This document shows positions 1 to 11,652 of a DNA stretch of 64,000 nt, in pieces. Location: assembly GCA_964019055.1 (NCBI GenBank), contig OZ025217.1, forward strand, positions 1,503,501 through 1,567,500, written 5' to 3'. The notes beneath the pieces were generated by a model. The model searched no databases. It saw nothing but the letters and a program-made list of their open reading frames with translations, and was not told the DNA's origin. Numbering within the stretch: the first letter of the stretch is position 1; every line of letters starts with the position of its first letter. The translations under genes were made by a program, and so were the position numbers. The DNA comes from Anthopleura xanthogrammica. Lineage: Eukaryota; Cnidaria; Anthozoa; Actiniaria; Actiniidae.

Positions 1-835
1 AAATAGATCCTATTTCCTGTCGTTTTTGTCACATCAACAAAGTTGTATTTCATTTTTTTTAAATTCGATTTTAAGCAAGAAAACGAACTGTACAAATCAT
101 GACGAAAAGAAAAGACAAGCGCAGTGGGAAAAAGCTTTTCTATAGGATTGTTTTATTATATATTTTATAAACAAAAACTTACGGAGTAAATCCAAACTTA
201 ATATTCATAGATTTTCAAAGTATCAAATACTAATTATAATACTAATTATAATACTGAACTCGGTTGGAAATACTAACTGATCTGCAGGAAAAAGGCTTAG
301 TGCACATTGGGGTAAAATCGCCATCTTCACTATGATTTCGAGGTAAATTTTAACTTTCGCTTTCTCAAAGAGATGTCAGTCGTATGATTTCTTTTTAGAA
401 AGTTTATTTCACATACAAATATTTCCTGCGAAAAACATTTTCTAAACTAAAATTTACTAAATTTATTAAGACTAGATTTATTTGCTCTTAAGAATTATTA
501 ACGATAAAAAAATACATTGAGACGTGTGTTTATCTAAATATCCTAAAACAATTATTCAAATTTAGAAAAATATTTTGCTGGCGCAAGCGTAACCATGGAA
601 ACACATTAGGAGTGTTAATGACAGGCTAATATTATCGATGACAACCTTTAAATTAGAATAATTTTCACATAGATGGCAGCGTAAACCACCACTAACACTC
701 AAATGGCTTCCAAGCTCAAGCATTTTGATTGGGCGGTTTTCAAATGGCTTTCGTATTCAACGTGATTGGATTGGTATGAATTTCCATGCCTCTTGATTGG
801 TTAGCTGTAGAAGCCATTTACGAGTAAGAATCGTA
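1..835. other. Non-coding flank, no gene recognised
   Basis: AT-rich sequence downstream of the ANKLE1 3' end. Stop codons are frequent in all frames, and I see no splice-flanked coding segment, no RNA gene and no clear tandem repeat beyond two short copies of an ATACTAATTATA word near 230-255. Confidence 0.5.
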
Positions 836-960
836 GACCTTTTCTATGAAAGCGAACATGGTGCATTGTGGTCTAGCTTGGGTACGAACATCTTATGTTC
901 ATCATGCCTTATATGGTGTTTTCGTACCCAAGATAGACCATGATGCACCATGTTTATTGA
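836..960. mobile_element. Palindromic MITE, family 1 copy A
   Basis: Hairpin-like element: the left arm GTGCATTGTGGTCTAGCTTG is followed about 60 bp later by its near-perfect reverse complement. Related copies lie at 42550-42670 and 63234-63356, all with the same arm order and a CCTTTCT-like word just outside the left arm. No transposase is encoded, so it is a non-autonomous element. A 95-residue open frame crossing it (846-1133) is a by-product of the arms. Confidence 0.75.
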
Positions 961-1220
961 CCAGGCCTGAAGTAGTGATGTTTGCCATTCACGCGGGATC
1001 TGCTTTGGTTTCCAAGGAAACAAATGAAGTAAAAGCGCGCCAAAATGTGCGCATTCCTAAAAACCCATTACTATATACAAAACCATGGGAAAACTATTTT
1101 CTCTCTTTCTTGGTTTTTAAATCCTTCATTTAAGATAGGTATAAATATGTAAATAAGAATATTAAAAAAAAAAGAATATTCTTACTTACTTAAAATATGC
1201 GCACGTTTGCGTGTCATTAG

Positions 1221-1366
1221 GCCTACGGACAAACGGTGCAACATTGCGCGCAATGTTGCGAGCCATGTCACAATGTACGCAATGTTTCTGAAAGAGAAAA
1301 CGATCCTACTTCAGCAATATTGCCTGTAATATTGCGCGCAATGTTGCACCGTGTGTCCGCGCCTTA
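1221..1366. mobile_element. Palindromic MITE-like inverted repeat (family 2)
   Basis: Two arms carrying GGTGCAACATTGCGCGCAAT face each other across about 70 bp, bounded by CGGAC and GTCCG. The arms contain an internal GCGCGC palindrome. A diverged relative of one arm may lie at 38826-38900 (GGACACACGATGCAATATTG). No coding capacity. Confidence 0.65.
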
Positions 1367-1612
1367 AATGCTGTCCTATTTTTGATATAAAATCAATGGT
1401 TTAAGAAACTTTATACGAACTAAATTCCAAAATTTACCTGATCTCAAGGCTGTGAAAGTAAGAAACAAAGGTGCCAGAGACCAATGAAATAAAACATACA
1501 AAAGACGAAAAGTAAGAAATTACTGAAAAGAAGCAGAATTTGTATGACTATAAATCACTTACAGTTGTGTTCTAGTAACCAGGAGATGTGTTGTCGACAC
1601 TGAAGACCTGTT

Positions 1613-4600
1613 CTACTTTGACCTTTTTAGATCCTCAGGCCGCAACTGTCTCTCTCCTTCGTTCAAAAATATCTGTAGACTTCTTTTGAGTAAAGAGACG
1701 CCCATTTCGCGTTTCTTTTTGAGGCTCCATTTCTTGGCGCGTCCATAGTAATCTCCTCTTTTTTGATTAGTTAAACGGACTAGACCTGTGGCACAGAGAG
1801 ACGCAATAATCACCATTAATCAGGGGCAGATCCAGAGGAGGGGTACAGGGGTGCGCACCTCCCTGGCTCGACTTTGTGCCCCTACTTCGAAAATAACCAA
1901 TACAAAATGTTTTTCTTTGATTCTAAGGAATGCACCCCTCTCTGGGTCGAATTTGTGCCCCTACTTCAAAAAAAAAACCAATACAAAATGTTTTTCTTTG
2001 ATTCTAAGGAATGCACCCCTCTCTGGGTCGACTTTGTGCCCCTACTGCAGCTTTGAAGATATTCATAGCATAATAACTTTCTCTTTCTTGGATGACATCG
2101 GTGATTTTTTTGGTCGGCGTTTTTCACGTGTGGGTACCCTTCGAACGCAGCACACCTCCCTGAAGAAAATCCTTGATCCACCCCTGATCAATCATAGTCC
2201 AGTCAAAGTTTAGTATTAAAGATTTCGTCGTTATTTTCAAACCCGACACTACGTTCTTTGCTCGGATATCTTCGCATGAGAATCAAAAGATAACAGTGGT
2301 CACGATGTTAATTGGGTGGACATAGCAAAGGAAACCAATAACAAATCTTCTGTCAACCAGCATAGCGATCATAACGTTACATGTACACCAAGAATATGTT
2401 AACTGTAGCCTGATTTTTCCTCCCTCCGTAAAAATCATGTGAGTCGAGTTGTATGCATAGAATATATAATGTAGTGGTAGTGTGTGTGAGTGACAGTGGG
2501 CCAAATTGGAAACCATTATTCATTTACTGAATTTGTATCTCACTATAAAAAAAGTGGTTTCTACGTACCTAACGCCTCCACAAGACAAGCCTCTCGAGTA
2601 TATGCCTCCACTGGTATGACACCTTGGAAGCAGTGAATAGAGACGACACCAAGGTCTGCTGCCCAGATGTCACGAATCTGTTGCAGCTTACGATTTGTCT
2701 GATGAAATTAAAAAATATGGGTGATATATCAGTCATACATTGAAGCAGAAAGCATAGCCGGGTAGTCAAGGTACAAGTAAATAATTGTGGTAGGGTAGGT
2801 TACGTTCTATATGGATCACGAAATGCTTGTTAATCAAAGCTTATGAATAAAGTGAATTTTTGTGGAGCAGAAGAAAATGAAAAAAAAATGGAATGGAATA
2901 GGATCTATTATACATCGATCATGCAGGGAATGATTGCTCAGTCTGCCCAGCCCGAGGCTTATGACTAAAGCGTTCGTCGCCCGAGTTGAAAATGGAATTA
3001 GGAAAACCAACAAACCCGGAGTAAAATCCACAGAACACAGGAGAGAATTAACGAGCAGCTCTACTAATTCCGCAGGTTTCCGCAGCGCGCTTTCCAAACT
3101 AACCTTGTTCAAGCTGATGGCTTCATGCAAGTGCGCGTAAGGTCTAGAACGTTTTCCTTTGCCAACGTAAAAAATAGCTGCCACAAAAGTATAAAAGACG
3201 TCCTCGTATGCCATCTTTTTGCTTCTGACAGGGAGGTTCTGAGTGACGCGTGGATCGAGCAGTAGATAGTTGAATGAGGATTTCTCGGTTCTGTAACAAA
3301 GAAATGGTGAGGAATAATGATTTACGCGCAGTTTTCTAATGTTTTAATTACACAAAGAACAGGTCATGTATGAACTGGGTCGTGTCATGCCGCGACCATG
3401 GATGTACTGTACCCACTAACATCCTTATAGGATGAGCATTAACCTCTCGCACACGGCGATTGGCTCAACAAAAAGATATAAGAGAGCAGGCTAGACGAAT
3501 GATGATGAAGACGTTGGACTTCAAGCGACTGCTGGAGACAAGATTTTCCACCATTTCCAGACAGAAGTGCCCTAAGGCCGGTAACGCGCCCAAGGGAAAA
3601 AAATGATGATGATGATGATAAAATGAACCCAGTTCCATGCGTATCTAAGGAGACTCAGTGAATCCATTCTATTTTGGTGTCTGTTTTTTCTTACCCTTCT
3701 CTCCACTTGCTCCTCAGATCCCGTTTAGTGAAGTCAACACACATTGATTCTTCCACTGGATCCATTTCAGGGGAGTGTAACCTACCCTCAATAACGGCCC
3801 TTACTTCAGGGAGATATTCCTTCAGCCTGTCAGAATGCTGCTGTGGTAAAAATTAAACGAATGCTGTAATCAAGGATCTACTCTTCACATCTTTTGTCAT
3901 AGCCTTTTTCTGGAATCATGAAAATTAAACTTACCTGTCCATCTGTTAATCCACTTTGAATTCGAGCCAATCTTCTTACATAAAGCATCCTAGTATCAGC
4001 TCTGATTGGTCCTGGATCATCACCCAGTTTCGACAACTCTTCTTTCAGCTTCTGACAGCCCATGTTAAGCAATGCCTCAGGGATGACAAAGGACATATCT
4101 GATTCATCAGAGGATAGTGGTGTTTCTAGTATACTATATTCCTTCCAGTCATACAACACTGTGCCATCTGATAATGTACTGTTTATGCTGTCAATGAAGT
4201 TACTTGACGTGCTGTCAATGAAGTTACTTGATGTGCTGTCAATGACGATGTTACTTGACGTGCTGTCAATGACGATGTTACTTGATGTGCTGTCAAGATT
4301 TTCACTGGGAGAAAAAAAACATTAAATGAGGTACTGCGGTTTTCATAATTACAGAGACACTGATGCTCAAATTTCAATGCACAATTTTGGTTTCCATCAA
4401 TCAAAAATAATCCGTCAGCACCTTTTACATTTTTGACTGGCGGCATTGAAAATCAAAATTCCAATGGGAAACTTGCAACTTCAATGTCTGTGTAATCATG
4501 AAAACCGCAGTAAGCTTCAGAATATTTATTGCTCACAAAAATCTAGTCTGCATGCATTCGGACAAATACCCTGGCAAAGTCAGGGGTATTTGTCTGGATG

Positions 4601-6557
4601 TGACGCAGGCTAACAAAGATCCCTCACTCTATTTATTTCTCCAAAAGTTTGTTCCAGCTCAAGGAATAAGGGTTTCAATGTCCATAAAAAAATTTAATAG
4701 TAGGCTATAAAATCTTTGAGATTGGTAGTCTTAAATTCGAGACATTGAATCTGAAATCCAAGATTTAGAATCCAGAGTCCAGCACAGGTCCATAATCCAC
4801 TCATTTTTTTTACATACTTGAATGTTTGTTGCTTATTTTGAGCTTTGTCTTACCAAGGACATTCTTATATATACACCTATTTCAATTAATGTTGATAACA
4901 GGGAAATCTGAAATGGTCAATCTGAGATATTTATAGGAATTGTGGAAGGCTGAATGAACATCTCATAAATTTTGCCAATACATAGTGGCAATCATGCTTG
5001 AAAGTTATTGAATTGCTAATTTAAGTCACAAAAATCAGATCTACCATAATTTCTAGATCTCCCATTATAAGTAAGTAATTAGAAAACTTTTTACCTGGTA
5101 TTTCTGATTTCCAAGCCATTTATGCCATGAATAATTGTGTCGTCAAGGTCCATCTTATTTTCATTAGCAGTCCAAGGGTGAAGTTTTGGAAAAGTCACTA
5201 CAGTATCATCTAATACACTTGCAAAACCCATGCTAATTTCACCTTCGTTTGCAGTATGAAAGCTACTTGAATTGCTGGCTGATATCAAGCTGTCAGCACT
5301 TGATTCATCCTCTGACATAAAATCTCTTCCATCGATGTAACACTTTCGGTGTGGGTGTGTTAGCACATGCTGATCTCTTGAGCCTCTCGTAGCTTGTCTG
5401 GGATTCTCAACATTATATGTAAAATCCTTAACAAATGAGGAGTCGCTATTCTCAGTTTGATCTAAAGACACTGTGCTTGTTTCATCTTCAGTCAACAAAT
5501 CTCTTTCATCCATGTAATAATAACTCTTTGGATGTAAAACATAAAATGGAGGTTTATTGTCTTTTGCAGCAAGACTGGCGTTGTTTCCATCATACTTATC
5601 AACGGATAAAGATTCATCTAAATCTTTTCTTCTATTTACATTGGCAGAATCTGGTTTAGGCTTTATCTTAGTGTAAGTATACCCTTTGTTATCATGTACC
5701 AGATCAGTCAATAGTTTTACACAATCTGTTGCTTGATATTCTACAGATTGCTTGGCATATTCTAAAGGACTCAATCCATCGGCATCTATGACATCAATAT
5801 TACCACCATATTCAATCAGGGTACTTAAGTTATCAAAAATACCCCAAATTGCTGAAACATGAACTGGTGTAATGCCATCACAAGATTGGATGTTTGGTGA
5901 AGCACCATTTTCCAAGCATTTTATCAGCAGCTGATTTGCTTCGTCTCCATCAATCCCACTTAAAAAGTGAATAACAGCTATGCCATCTTCTAATAATTTA
6001 TCTGTTTGAGCTCCATTCCTAAGAAAAAACCTTGCTTTTCTAAGAGAAAAAAGAAAAAAAAACGTTACACTCATTTTGAATTCATAATGATGAGGCTTTT
6101 ATTTTTTAAGGCATTAGTGTTCGCCCTTGCAAAACCACTTGATGTACCTTTAAAATATATAGACCACCTCCCCACTTCGATAACAGGCAAACACCTCATG
6201 ACCCCCCCCCCCCCCCCCCCCCCCCCCATCCCCCCATAGGACCACGTGTCCTATTCATTGTTTTCCAACGGATTTTCATCCTCCGTAAAATGTCATAAAT
6301 AAATAAACAATGCTTGCAACCTCCTCCCCTCAACCCCCCTTGTGTTCTGTGACTTAGGAAAATGCAGACGAGTTTTTACTGACGACTTTGATTGACAAAA
6401 ATACATTAATACGAAGGTTTTATTAGCACATCGCATGCAAAGCCATACTGTTTACTAAGTAAGCCTGGCTGCTGTTTTGCTCTCAATATATACTAGCTTA
6501 CCTGTAATCCTTATCTTCGATCGCCTCCCAAAGCCTTTGTTCAAGGTTCCCTGACAT
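1613..6557 (-). CDS. ANKLE1: ANKLE1: ankyrin-repeat, LEM-domain and GIY-YIG endonuclease
   Basis: Seven coding exons on the minus strand: 6502-6557, 5095-6039, 3935-4304, 3695-3840, 3104-3290, 2569-2698 and 1613-1785, with matching phases, giving about 668 residues. Order: ankyrin repeats (about residues 15-130, with GASPNIQSCDGITPVHVSA); an acidic Ser/Thr-rich linker ending in a coding repeat of STSSNIVID units (near 340-375); a LEM domain (about 403-448, KLKEELSKLGDDPGPI); and a C-terminal GIY-YIG nuclease (about 505-640). The nuclease shows FNYLLLDPR, FYVGKGKRSRPYAHLHEA, a glutamate in CLVEAL and LTNQKRGDYYG, the conserved blocks of animal ANKLE1. The family cleaves branched DNA and chromatin bridges; that function is inferred here. 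The start is MSGNLEQRLWEAI; exon 1 is joined in frame to the ankyrin exon. It is head-to-head with GBA1. Introns hold a hAT-like element and an AT-rich repeat. Confidence 0.93.
1821..2186. mobile_element. Short hAT-like non-autonomous element in last ANKLE1 intron
   Basis: The left end CAGGGGCAGATCCAGAGGAG and the right end GGATCCACCCCTG are inverted and resemble hAT-type termini. Inside, a segment of about 85 bp (AATGCACCCCTCTCTGGGTC) is tandemly repeated, with a third partial copy. The flanks CCATTAAT and ATCAATCA are at best a decayed target duplication. No transposase is present, and the open frames across it are not genes. Confidence 0.6.
4185..4300 (-). repeat. Coding minisatellite inside ANKLE1 exon 3
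   Basis: Units of 24 and 27 bp containing the word CTTGACGTGCTGTCAATGA are repeated four to five times. On the minus strand they encode STSSNIVID and STSSNFID units between the ankyrin and LEM regions. All unit lengths are multiples of three, so copy number can change without breaking the frame. Confidence 0.85.
4866..5068. repeat. Dispersed AT-rich repeat in ANKLE1 intron 2 (copy 1)
   Basis: Matches 54826-55062 along most of its length, sharing CACCTATTTCAATTAA, GGAGGCTGAATG-like and GCTTGAA words in the same order and orientation. No termini or coding capacity are evident. It is probably a decayed non-autonomous transposon. Confidence 0.6.
6199..6236. repeat. Poly-C tract
   Basis: A run of about 28 cytosines, interrupted near its end, in intron 1 of ANKLE1. 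Confidence 0.9.
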
Positions 6558-7013
6558 TAATCGACATTTAAAGAATATAAAAGTGCTAAAAACGAGGGGT
6601 ATAAGAAAGAAGATAAAAAGGATAAAAAACACGCTACTCCAGTCAAAACATTCGAACTTATATTTAGAAATTCGCGCGGTTCTTCTTGGTAACCACGCCG
6701 CGCTTACACAGGAAACCCACAAAATGCCAAAAGATAATACTACAGAAAAAATATCCTTAAATGTTTCATATCAATATAGAGGTATAAAATAATATCGAAA
6801 CTGAAACAATTGCTCAAGAGATTATTGAATTGCTCAAGAGCATATTGAAGATTTTTATTAACAAACAAATACTTTGAGTTATTGTGGGCTTCCTGTGGTT
6901 AGTGAGGAACGCCTGTTGGAAGTGTCACGTGAAAGAAGCTTGTCGTCGTTTGTCATTCATATTCGTTTTGCCTAAAGGAAAATAAGAGTTTTTTCTTTTA
7001 AGAACTTCCCGCA
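6558..7013. promoter_or_regulatory. Shared upstream region of ANKLE1 and GBA1
   Basis: The two start codons point away from each other and are 456 bp apart, so both promoters must lie here or overlap. An ETS-like GGGCTTCCTGTG occurs at 6886-6897. The identical 12-mer sits upstream of DRC8 at 36035-36046. No TATA box is placed convincingly. Calling this a bidirectional promoter is inference from geometry. Confidence 0.5.
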
Positions 7014-10000
7014 ATGTATAGAATATACGGTGTTCTCTTTAGAATTTTCGTGATAGTCATTGTTTTTGAAATTTGCAGTGCATTTTCTCCCCCAAATTAC
7101 ACATCCTGTAACGCAAAAGACTTTGGTCATGGCTTTGTCTGTGTTTGTTCAGAACAACATTGTGACCATTTTGATGATGCTGGAACTTCTTCACCACTCA
7201 GAGATGGTCAGTATGCTGTCTACACGAGCTCCAAGGCTGGTGCAAGGTTTAAGCTAAAGCTTGGAGTGTTTAATGATCAGCTGCTTGGAGCTGAAGATGG
7301 AGTAACAACCTTGACTTTGAATGAGTCTGTTGTATATCAGAGTGTACTTGGATTTGGAGGCGCATTTACAGGTATTCTCATTCATAAAGATGTTATATCA
7401 TAAAGGGTTTGAAGACAATGATGGAGGAGATTTTTAGGACATAATTACAAATGTGGCATTACATTTCCTATCCTACCTACCTCTGCCTATGCCCCACCCC
7501 TAAAAGGTATTTACATTACTAGCTAACAGCTATCTACCACCAGCTGAGTTGATTGCCTTCCCCAAAAGTAATTATGGGTCACTATTTTGGGTTAGCATTT
7601 TTCAAGTATACAATGTAGACTTTTTTGTTAACTGAAATATAATTCTGCCATGAGTTCGACTAGCGTTTACGATTAATTTAAAGAAGGAAGAACTCGTATT
7701 TCATAAATTCTCTTGGTAGAATAATGGGAAATGCTAATCAAAATATGATGTTGAATCCTCAATTCTGATTGGTTGACCTTGAAATTATTCTGAAGCTCAA
7801 CTCAGCTGGCACTTTACTCATGTAACTGTGTTCCACGTTTGGAGCCAAACAGGAGGATTTTAAGGTGGGTTGTCATGGCTACCATGTTGGTTGAATCAAA
7901 CAAGAGCTTTTGCATTTCTTTTGGTTACTATCAACCATGTTGTAGTCCTGTCCTTTGTCAATTTCCTCTCTTGGGTATATTTACAAAGAAAGGATGAGTA
8001 TACTGTATGTGATTTTGATTCAAATAGTTGAGACCCTATTGATGGGTTGCAAGCATTCCCAACAGAGTCAAAACACAAAAACATGGTGGCCATGGTGCTG
8101 TTAACAATGGATGCTAATGAGAAATCTTTTGTTAATTGGCACCAACGCCCCCTCCCCCCATCCCCCCGAGAGGGCGTGATGATGTAATTGCAATCAAAGA
8201 ATACAAATTTGGCAAAAATTTGTCAGGTGTTTGCAAGTTTGACAAATACATTGTATTTAATCTTATCTTTTTTTTGTAGATGCAGCAACTATTAACATTA
8301 AAAACCTCAGCGCAACACTCCAAGAAATCCTTCTCAGCTCTTACTATTCTGTTCATGGAATCCAGTACAATATTGGCCGTATCCCAATAGCAAGCTGTGA
8401 TTTTTCTACAAGAGAATATTCCTATGATGATTTTCCTGGTGATTTTGGGCTCAGCAATTTTTCCCTTGCTAAGGAAGATCTGGACTTTAAGATTCCCTTG
8501 ATGAAGTTGGCCATTAAAATGAGTGACAAGCAAGAGATTCTGTTCTTTGGGAGTCCGTGGTCGGCTCCTGCTTGGATGAAAACAAATGGGAAAACAACAG
8601 GTATAGATGAAAGTTTCCTAATTTAGTGAAGGAATATATTTTTGTAAGGTGAGATGGGGGAGAGGAGCTAGGGGAATTTTTAACTATTTATATTAAATAT
8701 GTCAGCTCTATTCTTGCATTCAGTGAATGATTTCATATCTGTCCACAAAAATGATGGTGATGATGAAAGGTGATGATGATGATGATACATATTGATGATG
8801 ATGATGCATATTGATGATGATGATGATACATAGTGATTATTGTGATGATGATGATGATACATAGTGAAAATGGTGATGATGATGATACACAGTGAAGATG
8901 GTGGTGATGATGATGATGCATATTGATGATGATGATGATGATACATAGTGATGATGATACATAGTGATGGTGATGATGATGATGATGCATGGTAATGATG
9001 GTGCATGATGGTAATTCATGATGGTGTGCTATCTTTCATTCTTTTTTTAGGTTTTGGTCAGCTCAAAGGCAAGGCAGGTGACAAATACCACAAAACATGG
9101 GCAATGTATTTTGCTAAATTTATCAAAGCATATGAAGACAGTGGGATTAAGATCTGGGGTGTAACAGTACAAAATGAACCATCTGATGGATTCTTACCTG
9201 GGTTAGTAATTATTATTAACTATTTATTATCTATACTATCAAACCTTCATCATGTAATCACCCTTGGGGAAATTGTCTAGCCTGCATTGCAGGTGTTCCT
9301 GGTTAAGGACTGTGCTAATCATCTCTGTTCCAACCTCCAGGAATGCCTGTGATGAAGGCTAGGAATTGTCAAGTAGTGGTTAAATAGTGGTAGCGAAAAA
9401 AACCTGCTTTGACTCTAACAACTGGTTGCTAGAAAGAGCTTGGTCATTTAATGGAGGTGTAAATTAGTGCAATTAAAACTTTTTGGGGACTTTGGCAACT
9501 GGCCACTAGATAGAGCTTCATTGGCTATTCATAGGTCACTTATAATAGAGGTTCTGCTGTACCACATATTGACCAAAGAGACACTGCCTAATGTTTTTCA
9601 CCTTTTTATTGCAGGTTTTCATTTCAGTGCATGGGATTTTCCCCAGAAACTGAGCGGGATTTCATTAAGATGGACTTAGGTCCTACCCTAACAAAGGAAG
9701 GACACAAAGATGTTAAAATAATGATGCTGGATGATCAAAGGCTGTTCGTAAACAACTGGGCAAAGACTATATTATCAGACCCTGATGCTGCTAAATATGT
9801 GTCTGGAATAGCACTGCATTGGTACTGGGATTGGCTCACACCTGCGTCATACCTTACTGAAGCACATAAAAAGTAAATGAGAAACAAAATAAACTTGTAT
9901 ATGTAAGAGTTGATATTGTATAAGTGTGGAAAACTATGATCTCATTTTGACATTCATTATTAATTTTACAGGGGGTGCTGGTGCAAATAAAGGGGGCCCA

Positions 10001-11138
10001 GCATTTTTTATGCTCAACAAAGGACATGGCTAATAGAGACAAAGGGCACTTTACGGGAGGGGTCATGAAAATTTGTACAAGTGAAAATCAAAATGTACCA
10101 GCCCCCCTCCCTGTAACTGGTCACTAAGCATGCCCTGACTTAGATCAGCTCATGCAGATGTTTTGTGGCTCAATAAAATTTGAAGGTTTTTTGCTTTCAA
10201 TATATTTCCAGGTTTCCAAACTATTTTATGTTTGCAACAGAAGCTTGTACTGGGTCTGGGACTGGTCCAGTGAAATCCCCTAGAGGGGTGGTATTGGGAG
10301 ATTGGCACAGAGGAGAGAGATACAGCAGTAGCATCATAGAGGTATGTTTTCCTTTTGCATGTCACATGTTTTCCATGCCTTTACAGTGCTTTCCATTTTT
10401 CTGTGAACTACCAGCTCCAGATGTCTGGCATTTTGGCTTCAGTCAACCAAATTTACGATTGGCTTAGTCTATTCCGGTTGCAGAAATATGAAAAATGAAA
10501 TGAAATGAAATGAAGACTATATTTAATGAGACTCACATCATCCTAAATATATTTAAATACTTAATTTTTTCAGGATCTTTCTAATTGGGTCGTTGGATGG
10601 GTGGATTGGAATCTGGCTCTCAACATGAATGGAGGTCCAAACTGGGTGAAAAACTTTGTTGATGCTCCAATTGTTGTTGATTCTCAAAACAAAGTCTTCT
10701 ATAAGCAGGTTTGTGTATGGGCTAGTCACCCCCTTCATCACCCCTGGATTTGCCCCTTCTACATTCACATCAGCTCCTGGTAGAGCAGCTATTAGCTGAA
10801 GGGACACTGTTGTAACTAAGGCCTTTTCCTTTTCCTTTTCCTTTACATATGTTTTATAGCAGGCATTGATAATTTTCCCCCTACATTTCTAGCCTATGTT
10901 CTATCATCTTGGTCATTTCACCAAGTTTATCCCAAGAGGATCAAAGAGGATTTCAGTTGTGTCAGCTGAAAAAACATCACTGGAATTCATTGGATTCATA
11001 ACACCAGAATCAACAAAAGTTATTGTCATCCTCAACAAAGAAGATAAGCCAATGTCTATTGAACTTATTGACCCTAAACAGGGTAAGATATCAGCTGTTA
11101 TTCCAGCATCATCAATTCAGACATATTTGTGGAACTAG
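7014..11138 (+). CDS. GBA1: Lysosomal glucosylceramidase (glucocerebrosidase, GH30)
   Basis: Seven exons with consistent phases: 7014-7371, 8280-8600, 9051-9201, 9615-9872, 10212-10341, 10574-10708 and 10893-11138, giving about 532 residues, close to human GBA1. The enzyme hydrolyses glucosylceramide to glucose and ceramide in the lysosome. The N-terminus [20 protein letters not shown] is a signal peptide, followed by a Cys-rich segment (CVCSEQHC). The acid/base glutamate is in [10 protein letters not shown] (about E269) and the nucleophile in FATEACTG (about E373). Other family blocks are [57 protein letters not shown] and [15 protein letters not shown]. Both catalytic glutamates are intact and nothing suggests decay. 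The gene is transcribed away from ANKLE1 and followed 514 bp later by PRRC1 on the same strand. Confidence 0.97.
8750..9020. repeat. GAT-rich imperfect microsatellite in GBA1 intron
   Basis: Runs of GAT triplets broken by ACATAGT and GCATATT words, ending about 30 bp before the GBA1 exon at 9051. His/Ser-rich frames on the minus strand are artefacts of the repeat. Confidence 0.9.
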
Positions 11139-11652
11139 TTGAGCATTGATAAATCAGGAAAAATTCTTAGGATAAATTTTGACTTCTAGGTAGTGCAATT
11201 ATTTATAAAGTTTTTAAAAAAATTAAACAAAGATCTGTTTTTACAAAATTCATAATTATTTGTTCGTATTTGTTTGTTTTTATTATTTATGAAACAGTAA
11301 AAATAATGAAAGAAAGAATGAAAGGATGGAAGGAAGGAAGGAAGGAAAGAAGAAAGGAAGGAATGAGAAAACCGAAAGAATGGAAGGAATAGAGGAAGAA
11401 AGAAGGAATGAATGGAAGGAATGATGGAAGAAAGAAAAAGTTAAAAGGGAAGGAAAATAGCAAGGGAGAAAGAACGAACAAATGAACAAAAGAATTTTTC
11501 CACAGGGATACCGTCTTGTATTTTTTGAAATGAATTCCTGACGTCACTTCCGTTGGACACCTCATCTCACGTGAGAACGAGGTTCGTTTTACAAAGAAGT
11601 TTTTCTTTTCTGCTGCCATTTTCTTCATTTTGGCCAGTTTTTCGGCTTCAAA
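11139..11652. other. GBA1-PRRC1 spacer with purine-rich repeat
   Basis: Contains the GBA1 3' flank, an imperfect (GGAA)n purine tract at about 11300-11475, and then the presumptive PRRC1 promoter and 5' UTR. A CACGTGAG E-box-like word is at about 11570. No gene is seen. Confidence 0.6.

Noticed and set aside
846..1133. 95-codon open frame
   Set aside because: More than a third is the MITE palindrome; no homology recognised and no splice or start context.
8680..9019. His/Ser/Ile-rich frames on the minus strand
   Set aside because: Antisense of the GAT microsatellite in a GBA1 intron.
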